Source: Bog-473 sp963738135
GTDB taxonomy: Bacteria; Actinomycetota; Acidimicrobiia; Acidimicrobiales; RAAP-2
DNA length: 64,000 nucleotides
Direction: 5' to 3'
NCBI GenBank assembly: GCA_963738135.1
Contig: CAVTVK010000005.1
Location: 543,781 to 607,780, forward strand
Shown: positions 37,665 through 45,256 of the stretch, piece after piece
Layout: every line of letters begins with the position of its first letter
Position numbering within the stretch: the first letter of the stretch is position 1
Translations under genes and position numbers: made by a program
Notes under the pieces: generated by a model
What the model saw: only the letters and a program-made list of their open reading frames with translations
Databases searched by the model: none
What the model was told of the DNA's origin: nothing

Positions 37665-38497
37665 TCGAGCGCAGCCGCTTCTGCCGTTGCACACGTGCGA
37701 GTTCGAGATACCGCCGAGCCCGCACTCCGCCCGACACTGGAGTGTCAGGTGTCCGCTCCACTTCGACCTCCCGCCGTGAGGACTCGCCAAAGAGCGGGAT
37801 CGCCCTCCCGCCGACACGAATGATATGCGCACAGAACCCCCGTGTCGCCAGGCACAGTCTCACAGCAGAACTAGCAATCGATCCGTCCGTTTTGGTGAGG
37901 GCCCAGGGACCTGCGCAGCGCACGGAACGGTGATGCATGCGTCCCCAGATCCGAGCGCCGACATTTGCCAGACGGTCAACCGGTCGCAGTGCACCGGATT
38001 CGTCGGACCGGCGGCAGCAGCTCACCGGTGGCGTCACACAGCGGTCAAGACGTGCGAAGAGATCTCGAGGTGCTCGCCGGGCCCGTCCCCAGTTCCATGA
38101 GGCGGACGAAACGATTCGAGCGCTGCGTTCCGTTTGTCCCTGGCTCTGACGCTGATTCGGACTTCAGACTCGCGATCATCGAGCCGACAATCGCCATCGA
38201 GCGCTTCGCCGTCCAGCTGTGCCCGTTGCAGCCTGGAAGAAACCCTCGTCGCCGATGCCCGATGACATGTCACTTACAAAGTGATGACAAGACACACCGT
38301 CCTGGGAACGGACACAGGACGCAGGCGCTCGCGTACCAGCGTCACGATCGGGCACTATTGGGATCTGTACCGACAGCCTCATCGCGCCGCCAGGGTGGCG
38401 CCCTCCGAGTTGCTACTCGATCAACGGCCGGGGTAGGGGGAAGAGAACATTCCGGATCATCCATCGTCACGAGTCCAGGAAGTGAAGGCGTCGCCTC
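37665..38497. other. Intergenic region between J-domain and GH12-like genes
   Basis: No gene is supported in these 833 bases. Reading frames here lack motifs and ribosome sites. A purine-rich GAAGTGAAGG at about 38479-38488 serves the next gene. Confidence 0.4.
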
Positions 38498-39542
38498 ATG
38501 AGGTTTAAGCCGATCGCTGCCGGCCTCGTCGGCCTGGCCGCTGCTGCTCTTCTGGCCGCAGGTGGATTCGCCCTGGCTGACACAAACAGTGGCACACGCT
38601 CTCTTGGCGCCCGCTCGCTGAACCCTGCGAGTTCGTTCAACCTCGCCTGTCCGAATTATCTGACCAACGTCGGCGTTTGGCGTCAGCGGCAAGACGGTGA
38701 CATGTGCACCCGATCCGACCACAACGACGACCGGCGCGCCGACGACGGCCACGACAGCCCCGCTGACGACGACCACGAAAGCGCCGACGCCGATACCCAC
38801 ACCGACCCGGTCCCCGGCCCCGCCCGCCCCGGCGGCCACGGCTGCCCCGCCCATACCGACGGCAACGCTGCAAAGTGGTGGCAATTGCACGAACCCCTCC
38901 TTCTCGACCAGCGATGCCACGGGAACGACGAACACGGACCCCAGTGACGGCAACCAGTACTGGTGGGTCGACAACGATGCATGGAGTGGGAGCCACGGTC
39001 CACAGACCCTGAATGTGTGCAACGAGGCCAGTTGGACCGCGGTGTCGGATCAACCCGACGTCGGCGGGCAAGTGGAGACCTACCCCAACTCCGAATACGA
39101 CGTCGGCGGTCGTGACGCCGGCTCCACCGCGCCCATCACCGCATGGAAATCGATCACGTCCACGTTCTCGGAGGCATTCCCTCCGGCCGGTACGTGGGAC
39201 GCCGCTTACGATGTCTGGCTGAACAACTGGTCTACGGAGATAATGATTTGGAACCAGTGGGCCGGGGCGCAGTCGTACTGGCCGTCCCAGGCGACCACGG
39301 CCTTGACGCTCGACGGTGTGCCGTACCATTTCTACAACAACGGTGGCGAGCTGATGTTCTTCCGCGATACGCAGACCTCGTCCGGGTCGGTGGACGTCCT
39401 CGCCGCGTTGCAGTGGCTCGTCTCGCAGGGTTTGGTGCAGTCCACCGACGTGCCGACGCAGCTCGAGTACGGGGTCGAGGTGTGCTCCACAAGCGGCGCC
39501 CAGACCTTCCCGCTCACGGGGTTGTCGTTCGCCTTGAGCTAG
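38498..39542 (+). pseudogene. Secreted GH12-like endoglucanase, one frameshift
   Basis: The start gives a signal peptide (PIAAGLVGLAAAALLAAGGF). Near 38660-38690 the frame changes, and the new frame carries a Thr/Pro linker (APTTATTAPLTTTTKAPTPI) and a GH12-like catalytic domain: WWVDNDAWSGSHGPQTLNVC, VETYPNSEYDVGG, WDAAYDVWLNNW, STEIMIWNQWAG with the likely nucleophile Glu, and LEYGVEVCSTSGAQTFPL with the likely acid/base Glu. GH12 enzymes cut beta-1,4-glucans or xyloglucan. The predicted 340-residue secreted enzyme may process an extracellular glucan. The break lies between signal peptide and linker, where an indel error is easy. Confidence 0.75.
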
Positions 39543-39866
39543 GAGGGGGCGCCTCGGAACAGCACCCGAGACAAGACGACGCGATGAGACGAAGGTTCCG
39601 GAGTGCTGACATTTTTGGGCTGCGCCTGGAGCGCCCGGCAGACTCCAGCCCACTGCGCTGAGGAGCCGGCCGTCTCTCTGGTGCTGGCTCGCTCTGAGCG
39701 GTGACCGCCGGGGCAGGTGCGGGTGTGTCTCGACCACAGCGAGGGCTGACGGGGATTCGGGATTTCGGTGCCGGTGCGCCGCTGATTCGAGTCGAATCAG
39801 ACCGAGCCTGGGGGCGGAGTCTGTGAACTGCGAGGATCCCAAGCCTCCGCCCCCACGCCGGCGATG

Positions 39867-39904
39867 CGAGGGGCGGTGACGCTCCTAGAGAACACCGCCC
39901 CTCG
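39867..39904 (+). terminator. Strong hairpin, likely bidirectional terminator
   Basis: CGAGGGGCGGTG at 39867-39878 pairs perfectly with CACCGCCCCTCG at 39893-39904 (12 bp, 14-base loop), and GTTTCG follows. A second stem, CGAGGG (39909-39914) with CCCTCG (39923-39928), comes directly after. It is 325 bases after the GH12-like gene, so it could also serve a lost gene. Confidence 0.5.
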
Positions 39905-40034
39905 GTTTCGAGGGTGACATCGCCCTCGCTCCAGGAATAGGGCCGACCGGACTATGTCGGCTCTAGAACGGAACAAATTCCCAGGGCTTCGACAAAGCTG
40001 TCTGTGGGCTGGCCGCGACGTTCGGCCGGGTAGC

Positions 40035-40059
40035 GACGGTGAGCCGGCCTGTAGGCGGG
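40035..40059 (+). repeat. Direct repeat copy 1 (left border of accessory segment)
   Basis: GACGGTGAGCCG, one variable base, then CCTGTAGGCGGG. The same 25 bases with one mismatch occur at 50888-50912 in the same orientation. The reverse complement (AACCCGCCTACAGGCCGGCT) resembles the conserved 3' end of bacterial RNase P RNA. Confidence 0.7.
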
Positions 40060-40312
40060 TTCTGTAGACGCACTTCTCTGAGCAGCGTCGATTCGCAGGA
40101 ATTAGCTCGTAAACAGCGCTTTTGCTACCCGTAGCGTCTCACAAATTTCGACGCGTTCTTATTGGTTTGTGCTTCTCGTTGCGCCCCGAGAATGCGGCAT
40201 CCGAGACGCTGAGACGAGCGAAAAGGGTATTGCCCGCCGGAGTGTTGACGCTCCACAGCGCTCGGGTTGACGTCGCGAGTGTGTCCCCACGATAGTCCGC
40301 TCGACGAACTAC

Positions 40313-40345
40313 CTACGCATTGCGTAGCTACGTAGTACGTAGTAT
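40313..40345 (+). promoter_or_regulatory. TACGTAG palindrome array, putative PadR operator with promoter -10
   Basis: CTACGCA-T-TGCGTAG (40313-40327) is a perfect palindrome, followed at once by CTACGTAG (40328-40335) and TACGTA (40336-40341). TAGTAT at 40340-40345 is a plausible -10 box whose start would leave a leader of only about 5 bases before padR. Overlap of -10 and palindromes is what autorepression needs. Confidence 0.5.
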
Positions 40346-40356
40346 CGTGTCGGAAT

Positions 40357-40722
40357 ATGCGGACACGGTCCAATGATGTGGCATCTGGAACACCGTCGTC
40401 TCGGCGTCGGTTGAACGATCCGCCAATCCTGATCCTGATGAGCCTCGCCGGCGGGGCCAAACACGGCCATGCCCTCCTCAAGGACATTGAGGAGTTCGCC
40501 GGAGTGAAACTCGGTCCCGGCGCACTCTACGGAGCGATAACCCGGTTGGAGGAGCGTGGGCTCATCGAGCCGCTCGAGTCCGATGACCGTCGTCGTCCGT
40601 ACCGGATCACTGCAACGGGCTCTGAGTCTCTCTCCGATTCTCTCGCTCAAATGCGTGAACTCGTGCGGGTGGGACAAGCTCGACTAAAGATGACCCGTAC
40701 GCGACGCCCGAGCCTGGCGTGA
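40357..40722 (+). CDS. PadR-family transcriptional regulator
   Basis: The 121-residue protein has the winged-helix pattern of PadR: LNDPPILILMSLAGGAKHGH, then ALLKDIEEFAGVKLGPGALY, GAITRLEERGLIEPLESDD and RRRPYRITATGSESL. The 'GPGALYGAITRLEERGLI' block is the recognition helix and start of the wing. It overlaps the following membrane protein gene by one base and the two form a standard PadR-permease-like pair in actinobacteria, in which PadR represses the operon until a ligand binds. A palindrome array directly upstream suggests autoregulation. The ligand is unknown. Confidence 0.88.
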   Translation: MRTRSNDVASGTPSSRRRLNDPPILILMSLAGGAKHGHALLKDIEEFAGVKLGPGALYGAITRLEERGLIEPLESDDRRRPYRITATGSESLSDSLAQMRELVRVGQARLKMTRTRRPSLA

Positions 40723-41696
40723 TGCGGCCAGCGCGATTGCGGGCGAAGGACACAGCCCCTAACAAAGAAACGAGTGACCCCCGTCTCCGCTGGTACCCGC
40801 GGTCTTGGCGCGCTCGATACGGGGAAGAGTTGATAGCCCTGCTCGACGACGAGTACGAAGGACATCTGCCGGCTCGTGTCCGCTTCGGTCTTGCAACCGG
40901 CGGACTCGGGCAGCGGGCCAGGCAATCGGGTCTCATCGGAGACTCGGCGCCCGCGGCACAAGGAGTCCGGGCCGGTGCGCTCGTCGTTCTCGCCGCCTGG
41001 GTTGCATTCGCGATCGCCGGCGTCAGCTTCGCCAAGCTCTCCGAGCACTTCGACGAAGCGTTGCCCCACGACATGAGTGCTCATCACCTGACCGATCTCG
41101 CCTTCACGGTGCTTCAAACTGTTGCTGGACTGGCCAGTGTCCTCGTCGTGTTTGGGGCTGTCCTTGCTCTACCTGCGTCAATGCGATACCTCCGAGCTGG
41201 CGGCTGGCCATCGGTGCGCGGACATTTCCTGCGGGCTCTCGCCTGTAGTGGACTTACGGTCGCCGTCACGGTGCCACTAATTGTGTGGGCCCATCACCTC
41301 GCGCCTCACCAACGCAATGACGGCCTCCACGTGTACGGAACACTGTTTCTGATCTGGGCAGCACTCATAGTGACGACCCTGACGTCGTGGACTGTGGTCG
41401 CGATCGTCGTAGGCAGCCGCGTTGAGTTCTCCAAAGCGATCCTGACCGCGGAGGCAATCCTGGCCGTTGTCATTGCTGTGGCGATGGTCAGTATGGTCGG
41501 CGCCACAGCGGTTTGGTGGAGTGCCATGGCGAAAGATGCACCGGCCTTCTTGAACGCCAGCCCCGGCGGTGTCCCCGGTTCACCATGGGACGTTTGGCTC
41601 GTAGCCACGGTTGCTCTGATGGTCCTTGCGATGGGTGCAGCCGCAGCTGGTGTCGTTCGAGAAGCGCGTGTTTGGCGAGGGATGCGCTTGGGTTGA
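40722..41696 (+). CDS. Multi-pass membrane protein of a PadR operon
   Basis: The 324-residue protein starts RLRAKDTAPNKETSDPRLRW and has a short soluble block (WYPRSWRARYGEELIALLDD) that is typical of the membrane partner of PadR regulators. Hydrophobic segments follow: LVVLAAWVAFAIAGVSFA, LQTVAGLASVLVVFGAVLAL, ALACSGLTVAVTVPLIVWAH, AALIVTTLTSWTVVAIVVGS, ILAVVIAVAMVSMVGATAVW, and one near the C-terminus. It is translationally coupled to padR (GTGATG at 40719). Function is not known; partners of this type are often listed as HAAS-like signalling or stress membrane proteins. Confidence 0.7.
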   Translation: MRPARLRAKDTAPNKETSDPRLRWYPRSWRARYGEELIALLDDEYEGHLPARVRFGLATGGLGQRARQSGLIGDSAPAAQGVRAGALVVLAAWVAFAIAGVSFAKLSEHFDEALPHDMSAHHLTDLAFTVLQTVAGLASVLVVFGAVLALPASMRYLRAGGWPSVRGHFLRALACSGLTVAVTVPLIVWAHHLAPHQRNDGLHVYGTLFLIWAALIVTTLTSWTVVAIVVGSRVEFSKAILTAEAILAVVIAVAMVSMVGATAVWWSAMAKDAPAFLNASPGGVPGSPWDVWLVATVALMVLAMGAAAAGVVREARVWRGMRLG

Positions 41697-41828
41697 ACGA
41701 GTCAGACTCCTGTCGAAGTGTCCTACCAGCTGGGGTAGGGGACAGTCTTGCCTTGGCATTGTCGATGTTCAGGGAGCGTCAGATGGTTTGGTGTCTCGAA
41801 GTGACTCAGCTTCGCGCCCGTCAGCTGA

Positions 41829-42230
41829 CTACCCATCCCGAGCGGAGAACGAATGACCAGGCCAATAGGGCCACTCTTCGAACCATGAACATCGGCCGTC
41901 GGCTTCGAGCTGAAGGATCCACAAGTCTCGGTATTCCTGGCGGACGGGTTGGCCGTATCGCACCTCAGCTCGAACGACCGCCGTGTGATCGTCGACCGCT
42001 ACAACCTCGGTGGAGAGCGTAAACACCTCGTTTGGCCCCTCTCGGTCTTCTTCCCACATTCGACCAATGGCGTCGACGCCCACCACGGGCTTTTCGTACG
42101 GAGAGTGCAGATAAGTGGCATCGGTCGTGAATAGCGCCGAGATCTCAGCCGTGTCAGGTGCTCGCCACGCACGCTCGTACCCCTTCACCCAGCTGCGCAC
42201 AGCAGACCGATCGGTCATCGCCGCCATCAT
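41829..42230 (-). CDS. SnoaL-like (NTF2-fold) protein
   Basis: The product of about 133 residues has the alpha+beta cone pattern of NTF2-like proteins: SWVKGYERAWRAPDTAEISA, LFTTDATYLHSPYEKPVVG, VVAVDDHTAVVRAEVRYG, YRDLWILQLEADGRCSWFEE, WPYWPG. Members bind small hydrophobic ligands or act as isomerases, cyclases or hydrolases, and the fold alone does not tell which. Met at 42230 is chosen; Met at 42218 is equally possible, while the upstream part to 42272 is not fold-like. It stands alone, convergent with the PadR operon. Confidence 0.7.
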   Translation of the reverse strand: MMAAMTDRSAVRSWVKGYERAWRAPDTAEISALFTTDATYLHSPYEKPVVGVDAIGRMWEEDREGPNEVFTLSTEVVAVDDHTAVVRAEVRYGQPVRQEYRDLWILQLEADGRCSWFEEWPYWPGHSFSARDG

Positions 42231-42401
42231 GACATTGCACCATGAACAGGATTTAGTGTTGACGCTACGCACCCCGTCCTGGCGTTATGGGGCACAGGAG
42301 GAAGTTCAAATTTCCAGGTCATGACGACCTCGATTCCCTCAGTCCTTTCCGGGTAGTTCCCCGTATATCCATATGAAGGATCCGTGAGAGGAGGCATTGC
42401 C

Positions 42402-42719
42402 ATGTCAAAGATCCAACGCTGCCTAGGTGTGGGAGCCGCGACCCTCGTCGCCAGCCTCATGCCGGTTGGTATTGCCGGGGCAGTCCAGAGCCCGACGACA
42501 GGACAGCCAGGTACGTCGGCTGGATTCAACTGCGGCACCAGTTCAGCCCCCGTCGAGCCGGGGCACGCCGCAAGCTCTCCCGGCTCACCCTTCAACGAGA
42601 CGACTCCGGGACACGCCGGGACCGTCTACGCCGGAAGTGGACCGGGATCGGCTCATGCCAACAGCACGGCGGCGGTGTCGCAGTATGACGCGGCCTGTCG
42701 TCGATTGAGTTCTCACTGA
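42402..42719 (+). CDS. Small secreted actinobacterial protein of unknown function
   Basis: The 105-residue protein starts at ATG 42402 with GAGAGGAGG at 42386-42394. It has a signal peptide (LGVGAATLVASLMPVGIAGA) and a low-complexity mature part with PGHAASSPGSPFNETTPGH, GTVYAGSGPGSAHAN and a C-terminal SVSQYDxAC-like block (AAVSQYDAACRR). I know similar short proteins from several actinobacterial genomes, always without assigned function. The mature chain has only two or three Cys and no enzyme motif. It may be a stress-responsive surface protein; that is guesswork. Confidence 0.65.
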   Translation: MSKIQRCLGVGAATLVASLMPVGIAGAVQSPTTGQPGTSAGFNCGTSSAPVEPGHAASSPGSPFNETTPGHAGTVYAGSGPGSAHANSTAAVSQYDAACRRLSSH

Positions 42720-42763
42720 TACCGACTCTCGGGCACCTGCAACAGTTCGGCGCACGCCGCGGC

Positions 42764-43032
42764 ATGGGTGGCGAGGTCGTGGCCAACGGCGACATTCAGA
42801 AGCGAAACGGGAAGTGTCAGGCGACTTACCGAGCCCAGACAAGAGGGACCCGCCGAAGACCTTCCGCGTGAGGGCCGATGCGGAGCGTTGGCTCGACACT
42901 CAGCGAGCCGACATCGCTCGAGGCCAGCGGGTCGGTTGGGCCACACTTCAGCGACAATGACGCTCGATGTCCACGCGCACCTGTTTCCTGACGACGAGGA
43001 CCGGACGCTCGACGCCGTCGACGCGGTTCTCG
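42764..43032 (+). pseudogene. Tyrosine recombinase (phage-type integrase) relic with internal deletion
   Basis: From ATG 42764 frame 2 reads the integrase arm-binding start (NGDIQKRNGKCQATYRAQ). Frame 1 continues KTFRVRADAERWLDTQRADI and ARGQRVGW. Frame 3 then jumps straight to the extreme C-terminus (HTSATMTLDVHAHLFPDD, EDRTLDAVDAVL), which carries the last catalytic Tyr region in intact enzymes, here with His in the DxYxH-like place. About 250-300 residues of core and catalytic domain are missing. It is a dead remnant and evidence that this area once belonged to an integrative element. Confidence 0.8.
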
Positions 43033-43208
43033 TACCGGCTGGTTCCGGTTTAGGGTGCGCCGAAAGACCACCCAATGGTCCTGACATGTCGGGCCCGGAC
43101 CTATCGGCCGCTCGGAGGTCCTGAGCCAGTCAGTCGATCGCAGCTGGCGAGGTGCAAAGCATGTGGCTCGGAGTATGGCCGGACTCAATACAGTGCCCAA
43201 ACCGCGAC

Positions 43209-43236
43209 GCAGGATTCGAGCGGCCTCGAATCCTGC
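43209..43236. repeat. Perfect 12-bp inverted repeat with 4-base loop
   Basis: GCAGGATTCGAG (43209-43220) and CTCGAATCCTGC (43225-43236) flank CGGC. No T run follows on either strand. It lies about 180 bases after the integrase relic and could be an element end, an operator or a terminator. Confidence 0.6.
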
Positions 43237-43307
43237 AAGAAGGCCAATCCCGATCGCATGGCAGAGATCTGTCGCCGATGTGTCGGGACGCGCTCTGAGA
43301 TTGCTAG

Positions 43308-43538
43308 CCACCTACATGTAAAAGCGCAAGAACGGGTCAGATATTCGGGCCCTCACCCTTCTTCTATTCGTGGGTCGTTGGGGAGTACCGGGTCACGCTT
43401 GTCGTCCCGGACTTCCCCCAGGGGAATGTCCTCCAGATGCCCAACGCGAACGCTCGCTACGACATGGCAAGCGGCCCGGTCAAGCTGCGCTACGGCGGTT
43501 CGACGGACCGTGGCGACCCGGCGGTGCGCTGGCCGTAG
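43308..43538 (+). pseudogene. C-terminal fragment of an unrecognised protein
   Basis: An open frame without a start codon reads protein-like sequence to TAG 43536-43538: FGPSPFFYSWVVGEYRVTLV, then VPDFPQGNVLQMPNANARYD and SGPVKLRYGGSTDRGDPAVR. The composition is far more protein-like than neighbouring frames. The N-terminal part is absent, so it is probably what remains after a deletion. I cannot name the family. Confidence 0.35.
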
Positions 43539-43659
43539 AGATTGCGGGACGCTATGCGAGATCCACCTCGACCAAAGGAGCGTCCTCACTCCACGCCACA
43601 CGGTGCTGCCGAGCCGGCGTACTCCCTACGGATGACGGCCATATATATATCGATATAGG

Positions 43660-43696
43660 TTGACGTATCAATCTTGCTTGATGTATTCTGGACGCG
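43660..43696 (+). promoter_or_regulatory. Promoter and ArsR-type operator of the arsR-arsC fusion gene, leaderless start
   Basis: TTGACG (43660-43665) and TATTCT (43684-43689) are 18 bases apart and fit -35 and -10 boxes. Transcription should start near 43696, which is the GTG of the gene, so the transcript is probably leaderless. The inverted repeat ATCAA-N6-TTGAT at 43667-43682 lies between the boxes; this spacing and sequence match known ArsR operators. Bound repressor would block the polymerase. Confidence 0.65.
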
Positions 43697-44493
43697 TGGT
43701 TGCGGCTATCCCCGACGAAACGGCCCTCTCGTTCCTACAACTGGTCGGGGACCCCCTGCGGTGGCAACTTGTCGACCAGTTGGCGAGGACCGACCGGCGG
43801 GTCGGCGAGCTCGCTCAGCTGGTGGGAAAAGCCCAGAACCTCGTCTCGTATCACCTCGGAGAGCTGCGGTCAGCTGGGCTGGTGTCGGCGCGGCGGAGTT
43901 CTGCTGATCGGCGCGACACCTACTATCGCCTGAACTTGGGCCGTTGCGGCGAGCTCTTCGTCACCGCCGGGTCGGCGCTGCATCCGGCGCTCCAGCTTGC
44001 TCCGCTTCCTCTGCAACTGCCCCGCGTCAAGACGCGCCGCAGCCGGCGCGTCTTGTTTCTGTGCACGGGAAACTCCGCGCGCTCGCAGATCGCCGAGGCG
44101 CTGCTTGCCAATCGCTCGGAGGGCGCCATCGAGGCCCAAAGCGCCGGCAGCCACCCGAAGCCGCTGCACCCCAATGCCGTCCGGGTGATGGCAGAACGAG
44201 GGATCGACATCTCCGGGCGAACCACCAAGCACCTTGACCGTTTCGCACGCACCCGCTTCGACCGCGTCGTCACGCTCTGCGACAAGGTCAAGGAGATCTG
44301 CCCCGACTTCCCAGGCGCGCCGCTGACTGCGCATTGGAGCATGGCCGATCCGGCGGCTTCGGCGGACAACGACGAGGACAGCTACCCGATATTCGTGCGC
44401 ACCGCCGAGGAGATTGAATCCCGCGTCGACCTGCTCATCGCCGAGCTCGCTCACCCCGCGGAAGACGAAAGGAGCATCCATGTCCGCCAATGA
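43696..44493 (+). CDS. ArsR-family repressor fused to LMW phosphatase-type arsenate reductase
   Basis: The 265-residue protein has an N-terminal winged helix (PDETALSFLQLVGDPLRWQL, AQLVGKAQNLVSYHLGELRS, RRDTYYRLNLGRCGELF). A C-terminal low-molecular-weight phosphatase/ArsC domain follows, with the P-loop VLFLCTGNSARSQIAEALLA (C-x5-R) and later HLDRFARTRFDRVVTLCDKV and HWSMADPAA, the conserved Asp loop. ArsC of this type reduces arsenate with thiol help. The ArsR part has no ELCVCDL metal-site motif, so the inducer may be bound elsewhere. GTG 43696 is preferred because an ATG at 43681 would lie inside the operator. It overlaps the VOC gene by 14 bases. Confidence 0.85.
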   Translation: MVAAIPDETALSFLQLVGDPLRWQLVDQLARTDRRVGELAQLVGKAQNLVSYHLGELRSAGLVSARRSSADRRDTYYRLNLGRCGELFVTAGSALHPALQLAPLPLQLPRVKTRRSRRVLFLCTGNSARSQIAEALLANRSEGAIEAQSAGSHPKPLHPNAVRVMAERGIDISGRTTKHLDRFARTRFDRVVTLCDKVKEICPDFPGAPLTAHWSMADPAASADNDEDSYPIFVRTAEEIESRVDLLIAELAHPAEDERSIHVRQ

Positions 44494-44863
44494 GACCGTC
44501 AACGTCCGCTACATGGTCACCGACGTAGCCGAAGCCGTGGAGTTCTACTGCACCCACTTCGGCTTCCAGCCCGGCATCGCCTCTTCTGCGTTCGCCGACG
44601 TCACGAAGGACAACCTTCGCCTCCTGCTGAGCGGACCCGCTAGCTCCGCCGGTCGCCCCATGCCCGACGGCGCCGTCCCGGGCCCTGGAGGATGGAACCG
44701 GATCCACTTCATCACGCCCGACCTCGACGCGGAAGTCGTCCACCTGAAGAACGCGGGTGTGCGCTTCCGCAACGAGGTCGTGAGTGGACCCGGTGGACGT
44801 CAGATTCTCGTCGAGGACCCCTCGGGCAACGTCATCGAGCTCTTCCAACCTGCTTCCAGATAA
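44480..44863 (+). CDS. VOC (glyoxalase/dioxygenase) superfamily protein
   Basis: The 127-residue single-module VOC protein reads NVRYMVTDVAEAVEFYCTHF, GWNRIHFITPDLDAEVVHLK and GGRQILVEDPSGNVIELFQP, the beta-alpha-beta-beta-beta pattern with metal ligands His and Glu. AAAGGA at 44468-44473 is its ribosome site inside the end of the ArsR-ArsC gene, so expression is coupled. VOC partners in ars operons can be ArsI-type C-As lyases, but the vicinal Cys pair of ArsI is missing, so glyoxalase, dioxygenase or resistance binding are equally possible. Confidence 0.85.
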   Translation: MSANETVNVRYMVTDVAEAVEFYCTHFGFQPGIASSAFADVTKDNLRLLLSGPASSAGRPMPDGAVPGPGGWNRIHFITPDLDAEVVHLKNAGVRFRNEVVSGPGGRQILVEDPSGNVIELFQPASR

Positions 44864-45256
44864 CGACGGACGAAAAGAACGGTGAGGACGCCGACGAAGG
44901 TACTTCTAGTTCTAGACGCTTTGCGACCGAGCAGTCACGGTCGGACTCGACAGCACGAGCACCTTCGACGAGACCCCTCCTCGAGGGGACAGGGCGGGAC
45001 CAGCTTCCTAGGCCAGGTGCACTGATCCGTCTGCCTCCTATCGCCGGGACGGGGTGCCATCGCGCGGCACCATGGGGACAGGCGATTCATGCCTCCGTAC
45101 ACCGGAACCGTGACACTTCCGTCTGTCACACCTCGGTGTAGTTCGCGCCGCCCAGGCCGAGCGAGGACCGCATTTCCTGCACTATTCCCTCTTTGTCGGC
45201 CAATCGCCGGATCCGCGAACCCCGGACCAGACCAGTTGGTCCGTTCTGCATGCTTC
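44864..45256. other. Intergenic region, no feature recognised
   Basis: These 393 bases lie between the convergent VOC and GAF-LuxR genes. I see no gene, no strong hairpin with a T tract and no RNA motif. Confidence 0.4.

Larger units (their letters stand above)
39543..40356. other. Non-coding region with terminator-like hairpins and a direct-repeat copy
   Basis: No gene is seen in these 814 bases. It holds the strong hairpin at 39867-39904, a smaller one at 39909-39928, the left copy of the 25-bp direct repeat (40035-40059) and the TACGTAG array before padR. Confidence 0.6.

Noticed and set aside
40035..40440. Complete RNase P RNA gene on the minus strand
   Set aside because: Only the 3'-end-like 25-30 bases are present; the conserved P4 words (GGAAAGTCC-like) are absent upstream and padR occupies the space.
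43440..43520. tRNA-like D-arm on the minus strand (GTAGCGCAGCTTGACCGGG)
   Set aside because: No matching acceptor stem, anticodon arm or T-arm can be built around it; the plus strand reads a protein-like fragment instead.
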